Of a stretch of DNA of 64,000 nucleotides, positions 8,971 to 17,810 are shown in pieces. The position numbers were made by a program, and so were the translations under genes. Source of the DNA: Alphaproteobacteria bacterium. Lineage in GTDB: Bacteria; Pseudomonadota; Alphaproteobacteria; UBA9219; RFNS01. Position 1 is the first letter of the stretch, and every line of letters starts with the position of its first letter. The stretch spans positions 62,001 to 126,000 of the forward strand of contig JBBCGY010000002.1 in the NCBI GenBank assembly GCA_037200005.1, given 5' to 3'. The notes under the pieces are model-generated. The model did not search any database. It was not told the DNA's origin and saw nothing but the letters and a program-made list of their open reading frames with translations.

Positions 8971-11628
8971 TTATTTCTTCTTACTCTTCGCCGCCTTGGG
9001 TTTCTTTTCTTTCTCTTCTTTCTCCGCCTTCGCCGGTTTCGGCTTGCCGCCCTTGGCGGCTTTGGCTTCCAGGATTTCGACGGCCTGATCCAGCGTCAGA
9101 TTATCGGGATCATAAGCTCGCGTGATCGTGGCCATCAGCTTGCCGTGCTTGATATAGGGGCCGAAGCGGCCAGCATGCTGGGTGATCCTGCCGCCGGACG
9201 GATGTTCGCCGATTTCCTTCGCGGGAGTCCGCGCCGCGCCGCCGCGGCCCTTGGACGGCTCGGCCAGCAGCACCACGGCGCGATTGAGGCCGATGGAAAG
9301 CAGATCATCGTCGGGAGCCAGCGACTTATAGCGCCCCTCATATTTCAGATAGGGGCCGAAGCGGCCGGTTCCGGCGACGATCATGCCGCCGGTTTCCGGA
9401 TGCGGGCCGACATCGCGCGGCAGCGACAGCAGCTTCAGCGCCGTATCGAAATCGAGCAAATTCGGGTCCATATTCTTGAGCAGCGAAACGCGTTTCGGCC
9501 CCGACGGCTTCTCGGCCTTTTCGCCTTTTTTCCGGCGCTTCGGCTTGGGCGCGGCTTCCGCGCCGGGCGCGGGGCCGAGCTGCACATACGCGCCATAGGG
9601 GCCGATGCGGACACTGACCGGCAGCGCCGTGGCGGGATCGTTGCCCAGTTCGCGCGGGCCTTCCATGGCGGGGACATCCGTATTGCCATCGGCGACAACC
9701 AGCGGGCGGGTATTGCGGCATTCCGGATAGTTCGAGCAGCCGATGAACGCGCCGAACTTGCCGAGCTTCAGCCCCAGGCGTCCGGTGCCGCAGGCGGTGC
9801 AGGGATCGACGCCGTCCGCGCGCGGCGGGAAGAAATGCGGGCCGAGCGCGGCGTCGAGCGCGTTGATGACGTCGGTGATCTTCAGGTCTTTGGTGCCGTC
9901 CACGGCGGCGGAGAAATCCCGCCAGAAATCGCGCAGCACCTGTTTCCATTTGATCCGCCCGCCGGAAATATCGTCGAGCTTGGACTCGAGGTCGGCGGTG
10001 AAATCATATTCGACGTAATTACCGAAAAAGTTTTCCAGAAAGGCGGTGACGATGCGTCCCCGGTCTTCCGGCACGAAACGCTTCTTGTCGATCTTGACGT
10101 AGCTGCGATCCTGCAAGACCTGCATGATGCTGGCATAGGTCGAGGGACGGCCGATGCCGAGTTCTTCCAGTTTTTTGACCAGGCTGGCTTCGCCATATCT
10201 GGGAGGAGGCTGCGTGAAATGCTGCTCCGGCTTGAGGGCGGTTTTGCTGACGCCTTCGGATTCTTTCAGTGGGGGCAGGCGCGTGCCTCGCGGCGCGTCG
10301 GCCTCGTCGCTGGAGGGCGGCGCGTCGTCTTCGCGCGCTTCCTGATAGACGCGCTGATAGCCGTCGAACACCACCGTCGTACCGACGGCGCGGAATACCG
10401 CCTTGTCATTGTCGCCGACGATGTCGGCGCTGACTTGATCCAGCACGGCGCTGGCCATCTGCGAGGCGACGGTGCGCTGCCAAATCAGCGTATAAAGCCT
10501 AAGCTTTTCGGCATCCAGATAGCGGGCGACCTGTTCCGGCCGGCGAGTCATATCGGTCGGGCGGATCGCTTCATGCGCTTCCTGGGCGTTTTTCGCGGCG
10601 GCCTTATAGACGCGCGGTTCGGCGGGCACATATTGATCGCCCCATTCCTTGCCGATCAGGTTGCGCGCGCTGTCGATGGCTTCTTTCGACAAGGTGACGC
10701 CGTCGGTACGCATATAGGTGATGAGGCCGACGGTTTCGCCGCCGAGTTCGATGCCTTCGTACAAGTCTTGCGCCATGCGCATGGTGCGGCTGGCGCCAAG
10801 GCCGAGCTGGCGCGAGGCTTCCTGCTGCAAGGTCGAGGTCGTGAAAGGCGGGTAGGGATTGCGGCGGATTTGCTTCTTTTCGACTTTGCCGACGCGCCAG
10901 GAAAGCTGGTTCAGGAAAGCGACGGCGGCGGTGGCTTCCGGCTCGGATTTCAGCGCGAATTTGTCGAGTTTCTTGCCCTGCAGATGCGTCAGCTTGGCGG
11001 TAAAGGCGGCGTTCGCGGCGGTCAGGAAACCGGCTTCGACGGTCCAGTATTCCTGCGCGACGAAGCTTTCGATTTCGGATTCGCGCTCGCAGATCAGGCG
11101 CAGCGCCACCGATTGCACCCGCCCCGCCGATTTCGAGCCGGGCAGCTTGCGCCACAAGACCGGCGACAGCGTGTAGCCGACCAGATAGTCGAGCGCGCGG
11201 CGCGCCATATAGGCGTCGATCAATTCCTGATCCAGCTCGCGCGGATTGGCGAGCGCCTCGCGCACGGCGGTCTTGGTGATTTCGTTGAACGTCACGCGAT
11301 GGATCGGCGTTTTCTTGTCCGTGCCTTTTTGGCGCAGCACTTCGCTGACATGCCAGGCGATAGCCTCGCCCTCGCGGTCGGGATCGCTTGCGAGATAGAC
11401 CGCGCTGGCATTCTTCGCCGATGAGACGATCTCGCTGACGGCGCGCTGGGCGCGCTCGCCAAGCTCCCAGCTCATCGCGAAATCCTCGTCGGGCTTCACT
11501 GAGCCGTCTTTTTGCACCAGATCGCGGATGTGGCCGTAGGACGCGATGACCTTATAGTCATCACCCAGATATTTGTTGATCGTTTTCGCCTTGGCGGGCG
11601 ATTCGACTATGACCAGCTTGGAAGCCAA
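8971..11628 (-). CDS. topA: DNA topoisomerase I
   Basis: TopA relaxes negatively supercoiled DNA by single-strand passage. The 885-residue protein opens with the Toprim domain (VIVESPAKAKTI, then SDPDREGEAIAWH at 81-93). The catalytic tyrosine is Tyr305 in GLITYMRTDG. A C4-type zinc-ribbon follows (CTACGTGRLG then GCSNYPEC), with further topoisomerase C-terminal repeats and a lysine-rich tail of about 30 residues, as in many alphaproteobacterial TopA proteins. The start is a TTG preceded by AAGGA, because the conserved N-terminus begins there. It lies downstream of dprA on the same strand, the usual order dprA-topA in this class. Confidence 0.96.
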   Translation of the reverse strand: MASKLVIVESPAKAKTINKYLGDDYKVIASYGHIRDLVQKDGSVKPDEDFAMSWELGERAQRAVSEIVSSAKNASAVYLASDPDREGEAIAWHVSEVLRQKGTDKKTPIHRVTFNEITKTAVREALANPRELDQELIDAYMARRALDYLVGYTLSPVLWRKLPGSKSAGRVQSVALRLICERESEIESFVAQEYWTVEAGFLTAANAAFTAKLTHLQGKKLDKFALKSEPEATAAVAFLNQLSWRVGKVEKKQIRRNPYPPFTTSTLQQEASRQLGLGASRTMRMAQDLYEGIELGGETVGLITYMRTDGVTLSKEAIDSARNLIGKEWGDQYVPAEPRVYKAAAKNAQEAHEAIRPTDMTRRPEQVARYLDAEKLRLYTLIWQRTVASQMASAVLDQVSADIVGDNDKAVFRAVGTTVVFDGYQRVYQEAREDDAPPSSDEADAPRGTRLPPLKESEGVSKTALKPEQHFTQPPPRYGEASLVKKLEELGIGRPSTYASIMQVLQDRSYVKIDKKRFVPEDRGRIVTAFLENFFGNYVEYDFTADLESKLDDISGGRIKWKQVLRDFWRDFSAAVDGTKDLKITDVINALDAALGPHFFPPRADGVDPCTACGTGRLGLKLGKFGAFIGCSNYPECRNTRPLVVADGNTDVPAMEGPRELGNDPATALPVSVRIGPYGAYVQLGPAPGAEAAPKPKRRKKGEKAEKPSGPKRVSLLKNMDPNLLDFDTALKLLSLPRDVGPHPETGGMIVAGTGRFGPYLKYEGRYKSLAPDDDLLSIGLNRAVVLLAEPSKGRGGAARTPAKEIGEHPSGGRITQHAGRFGPYIKHGKLMATITRAYDPDNLTLDQAVEILEAKAAKGGKPKPAKAEKEEKEKKPKAAKSKKK

Positions 11629-11659
11629 TGAGACTATTCCTTATGAAGTAATATGGCCT

Positions 11660-12772
11660 TTAACCCGCAAGGCAGACTCGGTTGCCCGCCATGCGCTGAA
11701 TCTTTCCGGCCAGCTCCAATTCGAGCAGGACGGTCAGGACCAGAGGGGCTGAGACATGACACTCCCGAATGAGTTCGTCAACCTCTGTTGGAGAAGTGCT
11801 AATATTATCAATGATTTGTAGGCGAATATTATCGGTTTGCTTTATAGTATCGGTTGCCGGTAGAGGGGTAAAATTGTCATTTTTCGCAGAATCGGCGAAG
11901 GCGAAGCCCATCGGCAATGCCTCGATGATTTCTTCGGCATTCTGGATGAGCGTCGCGCCCTGCTTCAACAGCCGGTTGGTTCCGCCCGCGCGCGGATCGA
12001 GCGGCGAGCCGGGCACGGCGAACACTTCGCGGCCTTGTTCGAGCGCCATGCGCGCCGTAATCAGCGAGCCGGATTGCAGGGCGGCCTCGATGACGGCGAC
12101 GCCCAGGCTGAGGCCGGAGATGATGCGGTTGCGGCGCGGAAAATGCTGCGCGCGGGGTTCGCTGCCGAAAGGCATTTCCGCGACGATGCAGCCGTTTTCG
12201 CTTATCTGTTCATAGAGCCCGGCATTTTCCGGAGGGTAGATATTGTCGACGCCTCCCGCCAGCACGGCGACGGCGCCGGTCTCGACGCTGCCCTTATGCG
12301 CGGCGGTATCGATGCCGCGCGCGAGGCCGGATACCACGATGTAGCCCGCCTTGCCCAGATCGCGGGCGATGATCTCGGCCAGCTTGCGCCCGTTGAGCGA
12401 CGCGTTGCGCGCGCCGACGATCCCCAGGCATTTTTTGTGAAGCGCCGCGATATTGCCGCGCACCGAGATAATCGGCGGCGCGTCTTCGATGGCGGCCAGA
12501 TAAGTGGGATAGTCCGGCTCGCATGACGCGATCAGCTTCGCGCCGAAATCCTCATGGAGCGCGATTTCGCGCTCGGCGTTATCAAGGCTCGGCGGCTTGA
12601 AGCTTTTTCTGCCGCCGCGCGCCGCGATCTCCGGCAGGGCTTCGAGAGCCTCGGACGCAGAGCCGTAACGCTTCATGAGATGCTTGAAACTGATCGGGCC
12701 GACATTTTCCGCCCGCGCCAGCATTAGCCAGTCCCGGCGTTCGGCATGGCTAAACGGACGCGGCTGGATCAT
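11660..12772 (-). CDS. dprA: DNA-processing protein DprA
   Basis: DprA loads RecA onto incoming single-stranded DNA during natural transformation. The 370-residue protein has an N-terminal helical domain (RRDWLMLARAENVGPISF), a central Rossmann-like domain with GIVGARNASLNGRKLAE, SGLARGIDTAAHKG and FPRRNRIISGLS, and a C-terminal winged-helix (about residues 310-370). The ATG at 12772 is chosen because AAGGA lies eight bases upstream; this overlaps the end of plsY by 23 bp, pointing to translational coupling. An upstream in-frame ATG at 12781 is less well placed. The plsY-dprA-topA order is conserved in alphaproteobacteria. Confidence 0.94.
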   Translation of the reverse strand: MIQPRPFSHAERRDWLMLARAENVGPISFKHLMKRYGSASEALEALPEIAARGGRKSFKPPSLDNAEREIALHEDFGAKLIASCEPDYPTYLAAIEDAPPIISVRGNIAALHKKCLGIVGARNASLNGRKLAEIIARDLGKAGYIVVSGLARGIDTAAHKGSVETGAVAVLAGGVDNIYPPENAGLYEQISENGCIVAEMPFGSEPRAQHFPRRNRIISGLSLGVAVIEAALQSGSLITARMALEQGREVFAVPGSPLDPRAGGTNRLLKQGATLIQNAEEIIEALPMGFAFADSAKNDNFTPLPATDTIKQTDNIRLQIIDNISTSPTEVDELIRECHVSAPLVLTVLLELELAGKIQRMAGNRVCLAG

Positions 12773-13547
12773 GGTCCGCATCCTTTTTTTCCTGCGTTTG
12801 GTGGGCGGTTTGTTCCTCGATGACTTCGACCGTTTCGGCGGGGGCGGGAACGGCATTCTCGGACGCCATCGCCGCCGCGACCGTCGTTGCCGCCATGATC
12901 GCGGCTTCGCCGGATTTGCCGAAACTGATCTGCGGTTCTTCTCCGGAGATCAACTGCCGGATATTCTTGCGGTGCCGCCACCAGATGAAGATGCCGATGC
13001 CGATGAAAAACAGCACCAAATCCCGGCGGTCGAGAATATAGGCATAGAAGGGCGCCAGCGTGACCGCCGCCAAGGCCGCGACCGACGACAGCCGTACCAT
13101 CACCAGCACGACCACCCAGGTGAATCCGGCGGCGAGGCCGAGAGGCCAATAAATGCCGCAAGTGATGCCGAACGCAGTCGCGACGCCCTTGCCTCCCTTA
13201 TAGTTCAGCCAGATGGGATAGCTGTGGCCGAGCATCGCGGCAGCGCCTGCGATCAGGCCGAGGGCAGGGGAGAAATGCAGGCCGATCATGACGGCCACGG
13301 CCCCCTTGATCGCGTCGAGCGCGAGCGTGAGCGCGGCAAGTCCTTTTTTTCCGGTACGCAGCACGTTGGTCGCGCCGATATTGCCGGAGCCGATCTGGCG
13401 GATATCGCCCGCGCCCGCGAATTTGGTCAGCAGCAGGCCGAACGGGATGCTGCCGAGCAGATAGCCGAGGCCATAGCTGACCATCAGGGCGAAGATCGCC
13501 ATGAACGGGCTGGAAAAATCGGCGGAGGGAGGAGGCGTGGCGATCAT
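12750..13547 (-). CDS. plsY: glycerol-3-phosphate acyltransferase PlsY
   Basis: PlsY transfers an acyl group from acyl-phosphate to glycerol-3-phosphate at the inner membrane, the first step of phospholipid synthesis. Five or so membrane segments are visible. The active-site loops are present: GSGNIGATNVLR near residue 53, a HSYPIWLNYKGGKGVATAFG loop near 108, and the later loop before the last helix. The protein is 265 residues, longer than the usual about 200, because of a C-terminal alanine- and glutamate-rich cytosolic tail that looks poorly conserved. It overlaps dprA by 23 bp and is probably co-transcribed with it. Confidence 0.95.
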   Translation of the reverse strand: MIATPPPSADFSSPFMAIFALMVSYGLGYLLGSIPFGLLLTKFAGAGDIRQIGSGNIGATNVLRTGKKGLAALTLALDAIKGAVAVMIGLHFSPALGLIAGAAAMLGHSYPIWLNYKGGKGVATAFGITCGIYWPLGLAAGFTWVVVLVMVRLSSVAALAAVTLAPFYAYILDRRDLVLFFIGIGIFIWWRHRKNIRQLISGEEPQISFGKSGEAAIMAATTVAAAMASENAVPAPAETVEVIEEQTAHQTQEKKDADHDPAASV

Positions 13548-13615
13548 GATGACAGGAAATAGCCCATAAAATCATGGGGGATGCAAGGGGGTTGGTTAAC
13601 GATCGCCCATATCAG

Positions 13616-13644
13616 TTACTGAAAGTATATTTATCGGTTATAGT
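13616..13644 (+). promoter_or_regulatory. sigma70-type promoter for the 64-aa gene
   Basis: TTACTG (13616-13621), a 17-base spacer and TATAGT (13639-13644) form a good vegetative promoter. The predicted start near 13651 would leave a leader of about 18 bases before the ATG at 13669. Confidence 0.5.
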
Positions 13645-13668
13645 GAAATCCAGAGGATGAGGTGCTCC

Positions 13669-13863
13669 ATGCTAAAACTTTTCAAGGAAACTGCGGCATA
13701 TCTTGTCGGCTTCGGCGTCGGCACGGCAATTTATCAGCAAGCGGCGCATGGACAAGTCGATATGAAAGAGACCGCCATCAAAGCGGCTGTATGCACGGCG
13801 CTCATGGTGCCGTATTTGATCTGGCGAAACCGGGGACACGGCAATCGGCCCGCGCCAGTCTAG
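13669..13863 (+). CDS. small hypothetical membrane-associated protein, 64 aa
   Basis: The 64-residue product begins MLKLFKETAAYLVGFGVG. It has two weakly hydrophobic segments (about residues 8-21 and 37-49) separated by a polar loop, and a basic C-terminus (WRNRGHGNRP). I do not recognise it. A promoter at 13616-13644 and a GAGG motif upstream support expression; an in-frame ATG 12 bases earlier is an alternative start. It lies between the divergent plsY and the end of pyrB, so it is a single-gene unit. Confidence 0.55.
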   Translation: MLKLFKETAAYLVGFGVGTAIYQQAAHGQVDMKETAIKAAVCTALMVPYLIWRNRGHGNRPAPV

Positions 13864-13872
13864 AGAATCCTC

Positions 13873-14826
13873 TTACCCCAACAACTCCGCGTCCATGATC
13901 CTGTCCAGCACGGCCATGCGCATGGCGACGCCGTTCCGGACCTGTTGCAGGATGACGCTGTGTTTGGGGTCGTCGGCGATATCGTCGGTGAGTTCGAGGT
14001 TGCGCGTTATGGGGCCGGGATTCATCACGATCACGTCGGGCTTGGCGAGCACTAATTTTGCACGATCGAGCCTGTAGGCTTGCTGATATTTTTCGATATC
14101 CGGTTTGTCGCTCTCCCTCATCCGTTCCAGCTGAATGCGCTGCGTCATGATGACGTCGGCATCCGCCACTCCGGCGGCATAGTCGGTGAATAGTTCCGCG
14201 CCCAGGGCTTCGGCATTGGACGGCAGAAGATTGGGCGGCGCGATCAGGCGTATCTTCACGCCGAATTTCCTGAACAGGGAGATATTGGAATGCGCCACGC
14301 GGCTATGCAGAATGTCGCCGCAAATGGCAATCGTCAGGCCTTCGATTCTGCCTTTGCATTCGCGGATCGTGTAGGCGTCGAGAAGCGCCTGGGTCGGATG
14401 CTCGTTGGTGCCGTCGCCGCCATTGATCACCGCGCAATCGACCAGACCGGCGATTTTCCCGGCGGCTCCGGCCTCGCTATGGCGGATGACGATGGCTTCC
14501 ACGCCCATGGCGTTGATCGTCCGCGCCGTATCCTCCAGCGTCTCGCCCTTTTTGGCGGAGGAGGTCGCGGCGTCGAAATTCACGACTTCCGCGCCCAGCC
14601 GCTTGGCCGCCAGCTCGAACGAGATGCGCGTCCGGGTCGAGTTCTCGAAGAAAAGATTAACGACGGTCTTTCCCGCATGATGCGGCACGGTCTTGACGTC
14701 CTGGAACTCGTCGGCGTGGGACAAAAGGTCCTCGATCTCCGCGACGGTCAAATCCTCGATGCCGAGCAAATGCGGGCGGGAGAAGGGGGAATGGACTGCT
14801 GTCATAACCGGTCTGGCAATTTTCAT
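13873..14826 (-). CDS. pyrB: aspartate carbamoyltransferase catalytic subunit
   Basis: PyrB condenses carbamoyl phosphate with aspartate, the committed step of pyrimidine synthesis. The carbamoyl-phosphate loop FENSTRTRISFE lies near residue 60. Further family motifs are EAIVIRHSEAGA, INGGDGTNEHPTQALLD, GDILHSRVAHSN and PGPITRNLEL. The length (317) is normal. The start at 14826 is preferred to an ATG at 14805 because a sigma70-like promoter (14836-14864) places the transcript start almost on it, and neither ATG has a clear ribosome site. PyrC and PyrD are encoded elsewhere in the window (58-60 kb), and no neighbouring pyrC-like gene is fused to it. Confidence 0.95.
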   Translation of the reverse strand: MKIARPVMTAVHSPFSRPHLLGIEDLTVAEIEDLLSHADEFQDVKTVPHHAGKTVVNLFFENSTRTRISFELAAKRLGAEVVNFDAATSSAKKGETLEDTARTINAMGVEAIVIRHSEAGAAGKIAGLVDCAVINGGDGTNEHPTQALLDAYTIRECKGRIEGLTIAICGDILHSRVAHSNISLFRKFGVKIRLIAPPNLLPSNAEALGAELFTDYAAGVADADVIMTQRIQLERMRESDKPDIEKYQQAYRLDRAKLVLAKPDVIVMNPGPITRNLELTDDIADDPKHSVILQQVRNGVAMRMAVLDRIMDAELLG

Positions 14827-14835
14827 CGGAAAAAG

Positions 14836-14864
14836 ACTATAAACGCATGAACCGTGTAGGACAA
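14836..14864 (-). promoter_or_regulatory. pyrB promoter, probably leaderless transcript
   Basis: On the minus strand TTGTCC (14864-14859), a 17-base spacer and TATAGT (14841-14836) precede the pyrB ATG at 14826 by only nine bases. Transcription would start about three bases before the ATG. The -35 region overlaps the start of the divergent gene at 14866. Confidence 0.5.
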
Positions 14865-14865
14865 T

Positions 14866-15882
14866 ATGGCCGAACAAATAGAAATCACCCCCGATGAAGC
14901 CGAAATCCGGCTCGACCGCTGGTTTAAGCGGCATTATCCCCATGCGACGCACGGGCAGGTGGAAAAGCTGCTCCGTACCGGCCAGGTGCGGGTGGACGGC
15001 AAGCGCGCCAAGGCCAATGCCAGGCTTGCGCCCGGGCAGAAAATCCGCGTGCCTCCCATGCTGGCCGGGGGAGAGGACAAAGCCGCCTCCGCCGCCCGCA
15101 CCGACGCCTCGACGCTGAAGCAGTTAAAACAATGGGTGCTGTTCGAGGATGCCGACGTTTTGATCCTCAATAAGCCGCCCGGCCTCGCGGTGCAGGGCGG
15201 AACCGGCCAGAAGCGCCATCTGGACGCGATGCTCGATGCCTGGCGGGACAAGGACGGCAATCGTCCGAAGCTGGTGCATCGGCTCGACCGCGATACCAGC
15301 GGCATCCTGGTGCTGGGGAAAACCGCCTTTGCCGCGGCGAAGCTGGCGGCGTCTTTTCGCGCGCGCGATACCAGGAAGATATACTGGGCCGTTACCATCG
15401 GAACGCCGCGCCCGATCAAGGGGCGGATCGACCTCGCGCTTAAAAAGCAGGGCGAGAAAATGATTTCCGCCGAGGATGGCGATGCGGAAGCAAAAGACGC
15501 AGCGACTCTTTATGCGATTATCGATCATGCAGGCAAGCAGGCGGCGCTGGTGGCGCTCTGGCCGCTGACCGGACGGACGCATCAGCTTCGCGTGCATATG
15601 CAGGCCATAGGCACGCCGATCCTCGGCGATCCGGTTTATCTCCCGGCGGAGCGCACGGACGGCTCGGCGGCGATGAACCTGCCCGAGGGCGAATTATACG
15701 ACGGATTGCATTTGCATGCCCGCCGCCTCATGATGCCGCATCCGCGCGGCGGCATGATCGACGCGATCGCGCCCGTGCCGCCCGTGATGAAAAAATCTTT
15801 CCGCTGGTTCAACTTTACCGGCGATTATCCAGACCCGTTCGACGGAGACGATCATGGCCCCCCCAAGCGCAAAGAAAAGTAA
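14866..15882 (+). CDS. rluC: RluA-family 23S rRNA pseudouridine synthase, RluC type
   Basis: The enzyme isomerises uridine to pseudouridine in 23S rRNA. An S4 RNA-binding domain occupies residues 10-70 (IRLDRWFKRHYPHATHGQVEKL read as two parts, with QVRVDGKRAKANARL). The catalytic aspartate is in HRLDRDTSGILVLGK (138-152). The later motif GRTHQLRVHM completes the RluA fold. Length (338) is usual. The RluC assignment rather than RluD rests on general resemblance and is less certain. A TAGGA ribosome site precedes the ATG. It overlaps the AsmA-like gene by 29 bp, so the two are probably translated together. Confidence 0.9.
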   Translation: MAEQIEITPDEAEIRLDRWFKRHYPHATHGQVEKLLRTGQVRVDGKRAKANARLAPGQKIRVPPMLAGGEDKAASAARTDASTLKQLKQWVLFEDADVLILNKPPGLAVQGGTGQKRHLDAMLDAWRDKDGNRPKLVHRLDRDTSGILVLGKTAFAAAKLAASFRARDTRKIYWAVTIGTPRPIKGRIDLALKKQGEKMISAEDGDAEAKDAATLYAIIDHAGKQAALVALWPLTGRTHQLRVHMQAIGTPILGDPVYLPAERTDGSAAMNLPEGELYDGLHLHARRLMMPHPRGGMIDAIAPVPPVMKKSFRWFNFTGDYPDPFDGDDHGPPKRKEK

Positions 15883-17809
15883 ACTCAAGCTCATACTGGC
15901 TATCATCGGCGTTCTTATCGCCGTGCCAGTCATCGGTATCGGCGTGGTGGTGGCGACCGTCAATCCCGACGACTACCGCGGCCAGATCGCGCAGATTCTG
16001 TCCGATAACATGGGACGCAAGGTAAGCCTTAACGGCAAAATGAGCTTCGGGATTCTGGGCGGCCTGACGCTCGAGATCAACGACGCCGCCATCGCCAATC
16101 CGTCATGGGCAAGCCGCGACATGATGGCGAAAGTCGGCAAGCTCGAACTGGCGGTGGCCCTGATGCCGCTGCTGCATAAACAGCTGGATGTGCAAAAGAT
16201 CGTCCTCAATGACGCCGATATCCTGCTCGAAACCAATAGCGCGAACAAAGGCAACTGGGAATTCGACGTAGCCTCTCCGCAAAAGAAAGAGGCCGCCGAG
16301 CAGAAGGCGGCCGCCCAGGGCGCGCCTATCGAATTGAACGTGCGTGAAGTCAAGCTGAACAATGTTCGCGCCGGGATGAAGGGCAAAGGCGACGTTCTTA
16401 TCGATAAGCTGAGCCTGCAGGCCGCGGGCAAGACCGATCTTAAATTGAACGGTAACTTCAATACGCTGCCGTTCGACGTGAAGCTTGAAGCCGGGCAATG
16501 GCAGGATTTCATGGCGGGCAAGAACTGGCCATTTACCGCCGAAGCGAGCTTCGCGGGCAATGATCTTTCCGGTTCCGGCATGGCGGAAAAGAAGGGGAAG
16601 GTTATCGACTTGGCCAGTTTCAAGCTGGCGAGCGCGATGGGCAGCAACGTGACCGGCAAATTGAATATCGATATGACGGGCAGCAAGCCGCGCATCACCG
16701 GCGACGTGAATATCGACAAGATCAAGCCGCCCGCCCCAGGTGGTGGCAGCGCGGCAGGCATAGGCCAGCCCGCGCCCGGTTCTCCCGGCGACGGCCGCTT
16801 GTTCAGCGCCGCGCCTTTCGATCTGTCGGCGCTTAAATCGGCCAATGCGGATGTGCGTGTCAACATCATCGCGATCGAGACCGACAAAATTACGCTAAGT
16901 CCCGTTCAGACCCATGTGAGTTTGCGCGAAGGCCGGCTACAGCTCGATCCGCTCACGGCAGGCTTTGGCGGGAATGAAATCAAAGGGCGCGTGGTTCTCG
17001 ACGCGGGGCAAAGTCCGGCGGCGCTGGCGCTGACCATGAATGGCAAGCAGCTCGATCTTGCGGATATCCAGCACAAGATGAACATGGATTTCATCCCGCT
17101 CGGCAAAACCGATCTGGATATCGATGTGACCAGCCGGGGCGACAGCCCGCGTGCGCTGGCGGCCGGTCTGGACGGCAAGATCAATCTGGAGGTCGGCGAG
17201 GCCGCTCAGGCCGGAAAGATGAAGCAGGGAGCGGGCGATTTGCTCATGATGCTCTCGCCGCAGACCGGCGCGCTCGCCAACGCCAAGCTCGCTTGCGCGG
17301 CGGCACGGTTCACGGCGCAGAATGGCGTCGTGACCAGCAACGGCATTCTGCTCGAAAGCAATGTCGCCACCGTGGCCGGAACCGGCTCCGCCGATCTGCG
17401 CCAGGAAAGCCTGAATTTTTTCTTCAAGCCGGTGCCGAAGGACGCTTCGGTGGCGCAGCTGATGTCGCCGCTGCATGTCGGCGGGACGCTTGCCGCGCCG
17501 GTTTTCAGGCTTGATACCGCTTCCGCCGCCGCCAATCTCGCGGGCACGTTCCTGGGCGCGAATATTCCGGGCGTCGCGGGGAACGATGTCCGCGTACCCA
17601 TCGTGAAAGCGAGCGCGGGCGGCAATCCGTGCGTCGAGGCGCTGAATAATCCGACTTATCCGGCGGCCGGCGCGCAGACCGGCGTCGCCTCTCCGGCGAT
17701 CGAGAAGGGCCGCGAGTATGTCAAAGAGCACGCCAAGGGCGTGGACGAAAAGATCGGCAAGCTCCTCGGCGGCGACAAGTCGCCGCTGAAGGGATTGTTC
17801 GGGCGGTAA
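15854..17809 (+). CDS. AsmA family protein
   Basis: This 651-residue protein has a basic N-terminus, one membrane segment (about residues 11-34) and a long periplasmic part, the layout of AsmA-like proteins that span toward the outer membrane and are thought to move phospholipids. The family opening is clear: NPDDYRGQIAQILSDNMGRK, then a glycine-rich beta region and a C-terminal AsmA-type domain (about 360-560). The last 80 residues include a GNPCVEALNNPTY segment and a lysine-rich end. It overlaps rluC and is followed one base later by the ATP12 gene, forming a three-gene run. Confidence 0.88.
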   Translation: MAPPSAKKSKLKLILAIIGVLIAVPVIGIGVVVATVNPDDYRGQIAQILSDNMGRKVSLNGKMSFGILGGLTLEINDAAIANPSWASRDMMAKVGKLELAVALMPLLHKQLDVQKIVLNDADILLETNSANKGNWEFDVASPQKKEAAEQKAAAQGAPIELNVREVKLNNVRAGMKGKGDVLIDKLSLQAAGKTDLKLNGNFNTLPFDVKLEAGQWQDFMAGKNWPFTAEASFAGNDLSGSGMAEKKGKVIDLASFKLASAMGSNVTGKLNIDMTGSKPRITGDVNIDKIKPPAPGGGSAAGIGQPAPGSPGDGRLFSAAPFDLSALKSANADVRVNIIAIETDKITLSPVQTHVSLREGRLQLDPLTAGFGGNEIKGRVVLDAGQSPAALALTMNGKQLDLADIQHKMNMDFIPLGKTDLDIDVTSRGDSPRALAAGLDGKINLEVGEAAQAGKMKQGAGDLLMMLSPQTGALANAKLACAAARFTAQNGVVTSNGILLESNVATVAGTGSADLRQESLNFFFKPVPKDASVAQLMSPLHVGGTLAAPVFRLDTASAAANLAGTFLGANIPGVAGNDVRVPIVKASAGGNPCVEALNNPTYPAAGAQTGVASPAIEKGREYVKEHAKGVDEKIGKLLGGDKSPLKGLFGR

Positions 17810-17810
17810 C

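Noticed and set aside
9145-11424. A 759-codon open frame antisense to topA
   Set aside because: It lies entirely opposite a confidently identified topA. Its composition (Arg, Gly, Phe, Gln) is what GC-rich codon bias on the other strand produces, and no motif or start signal supports it.
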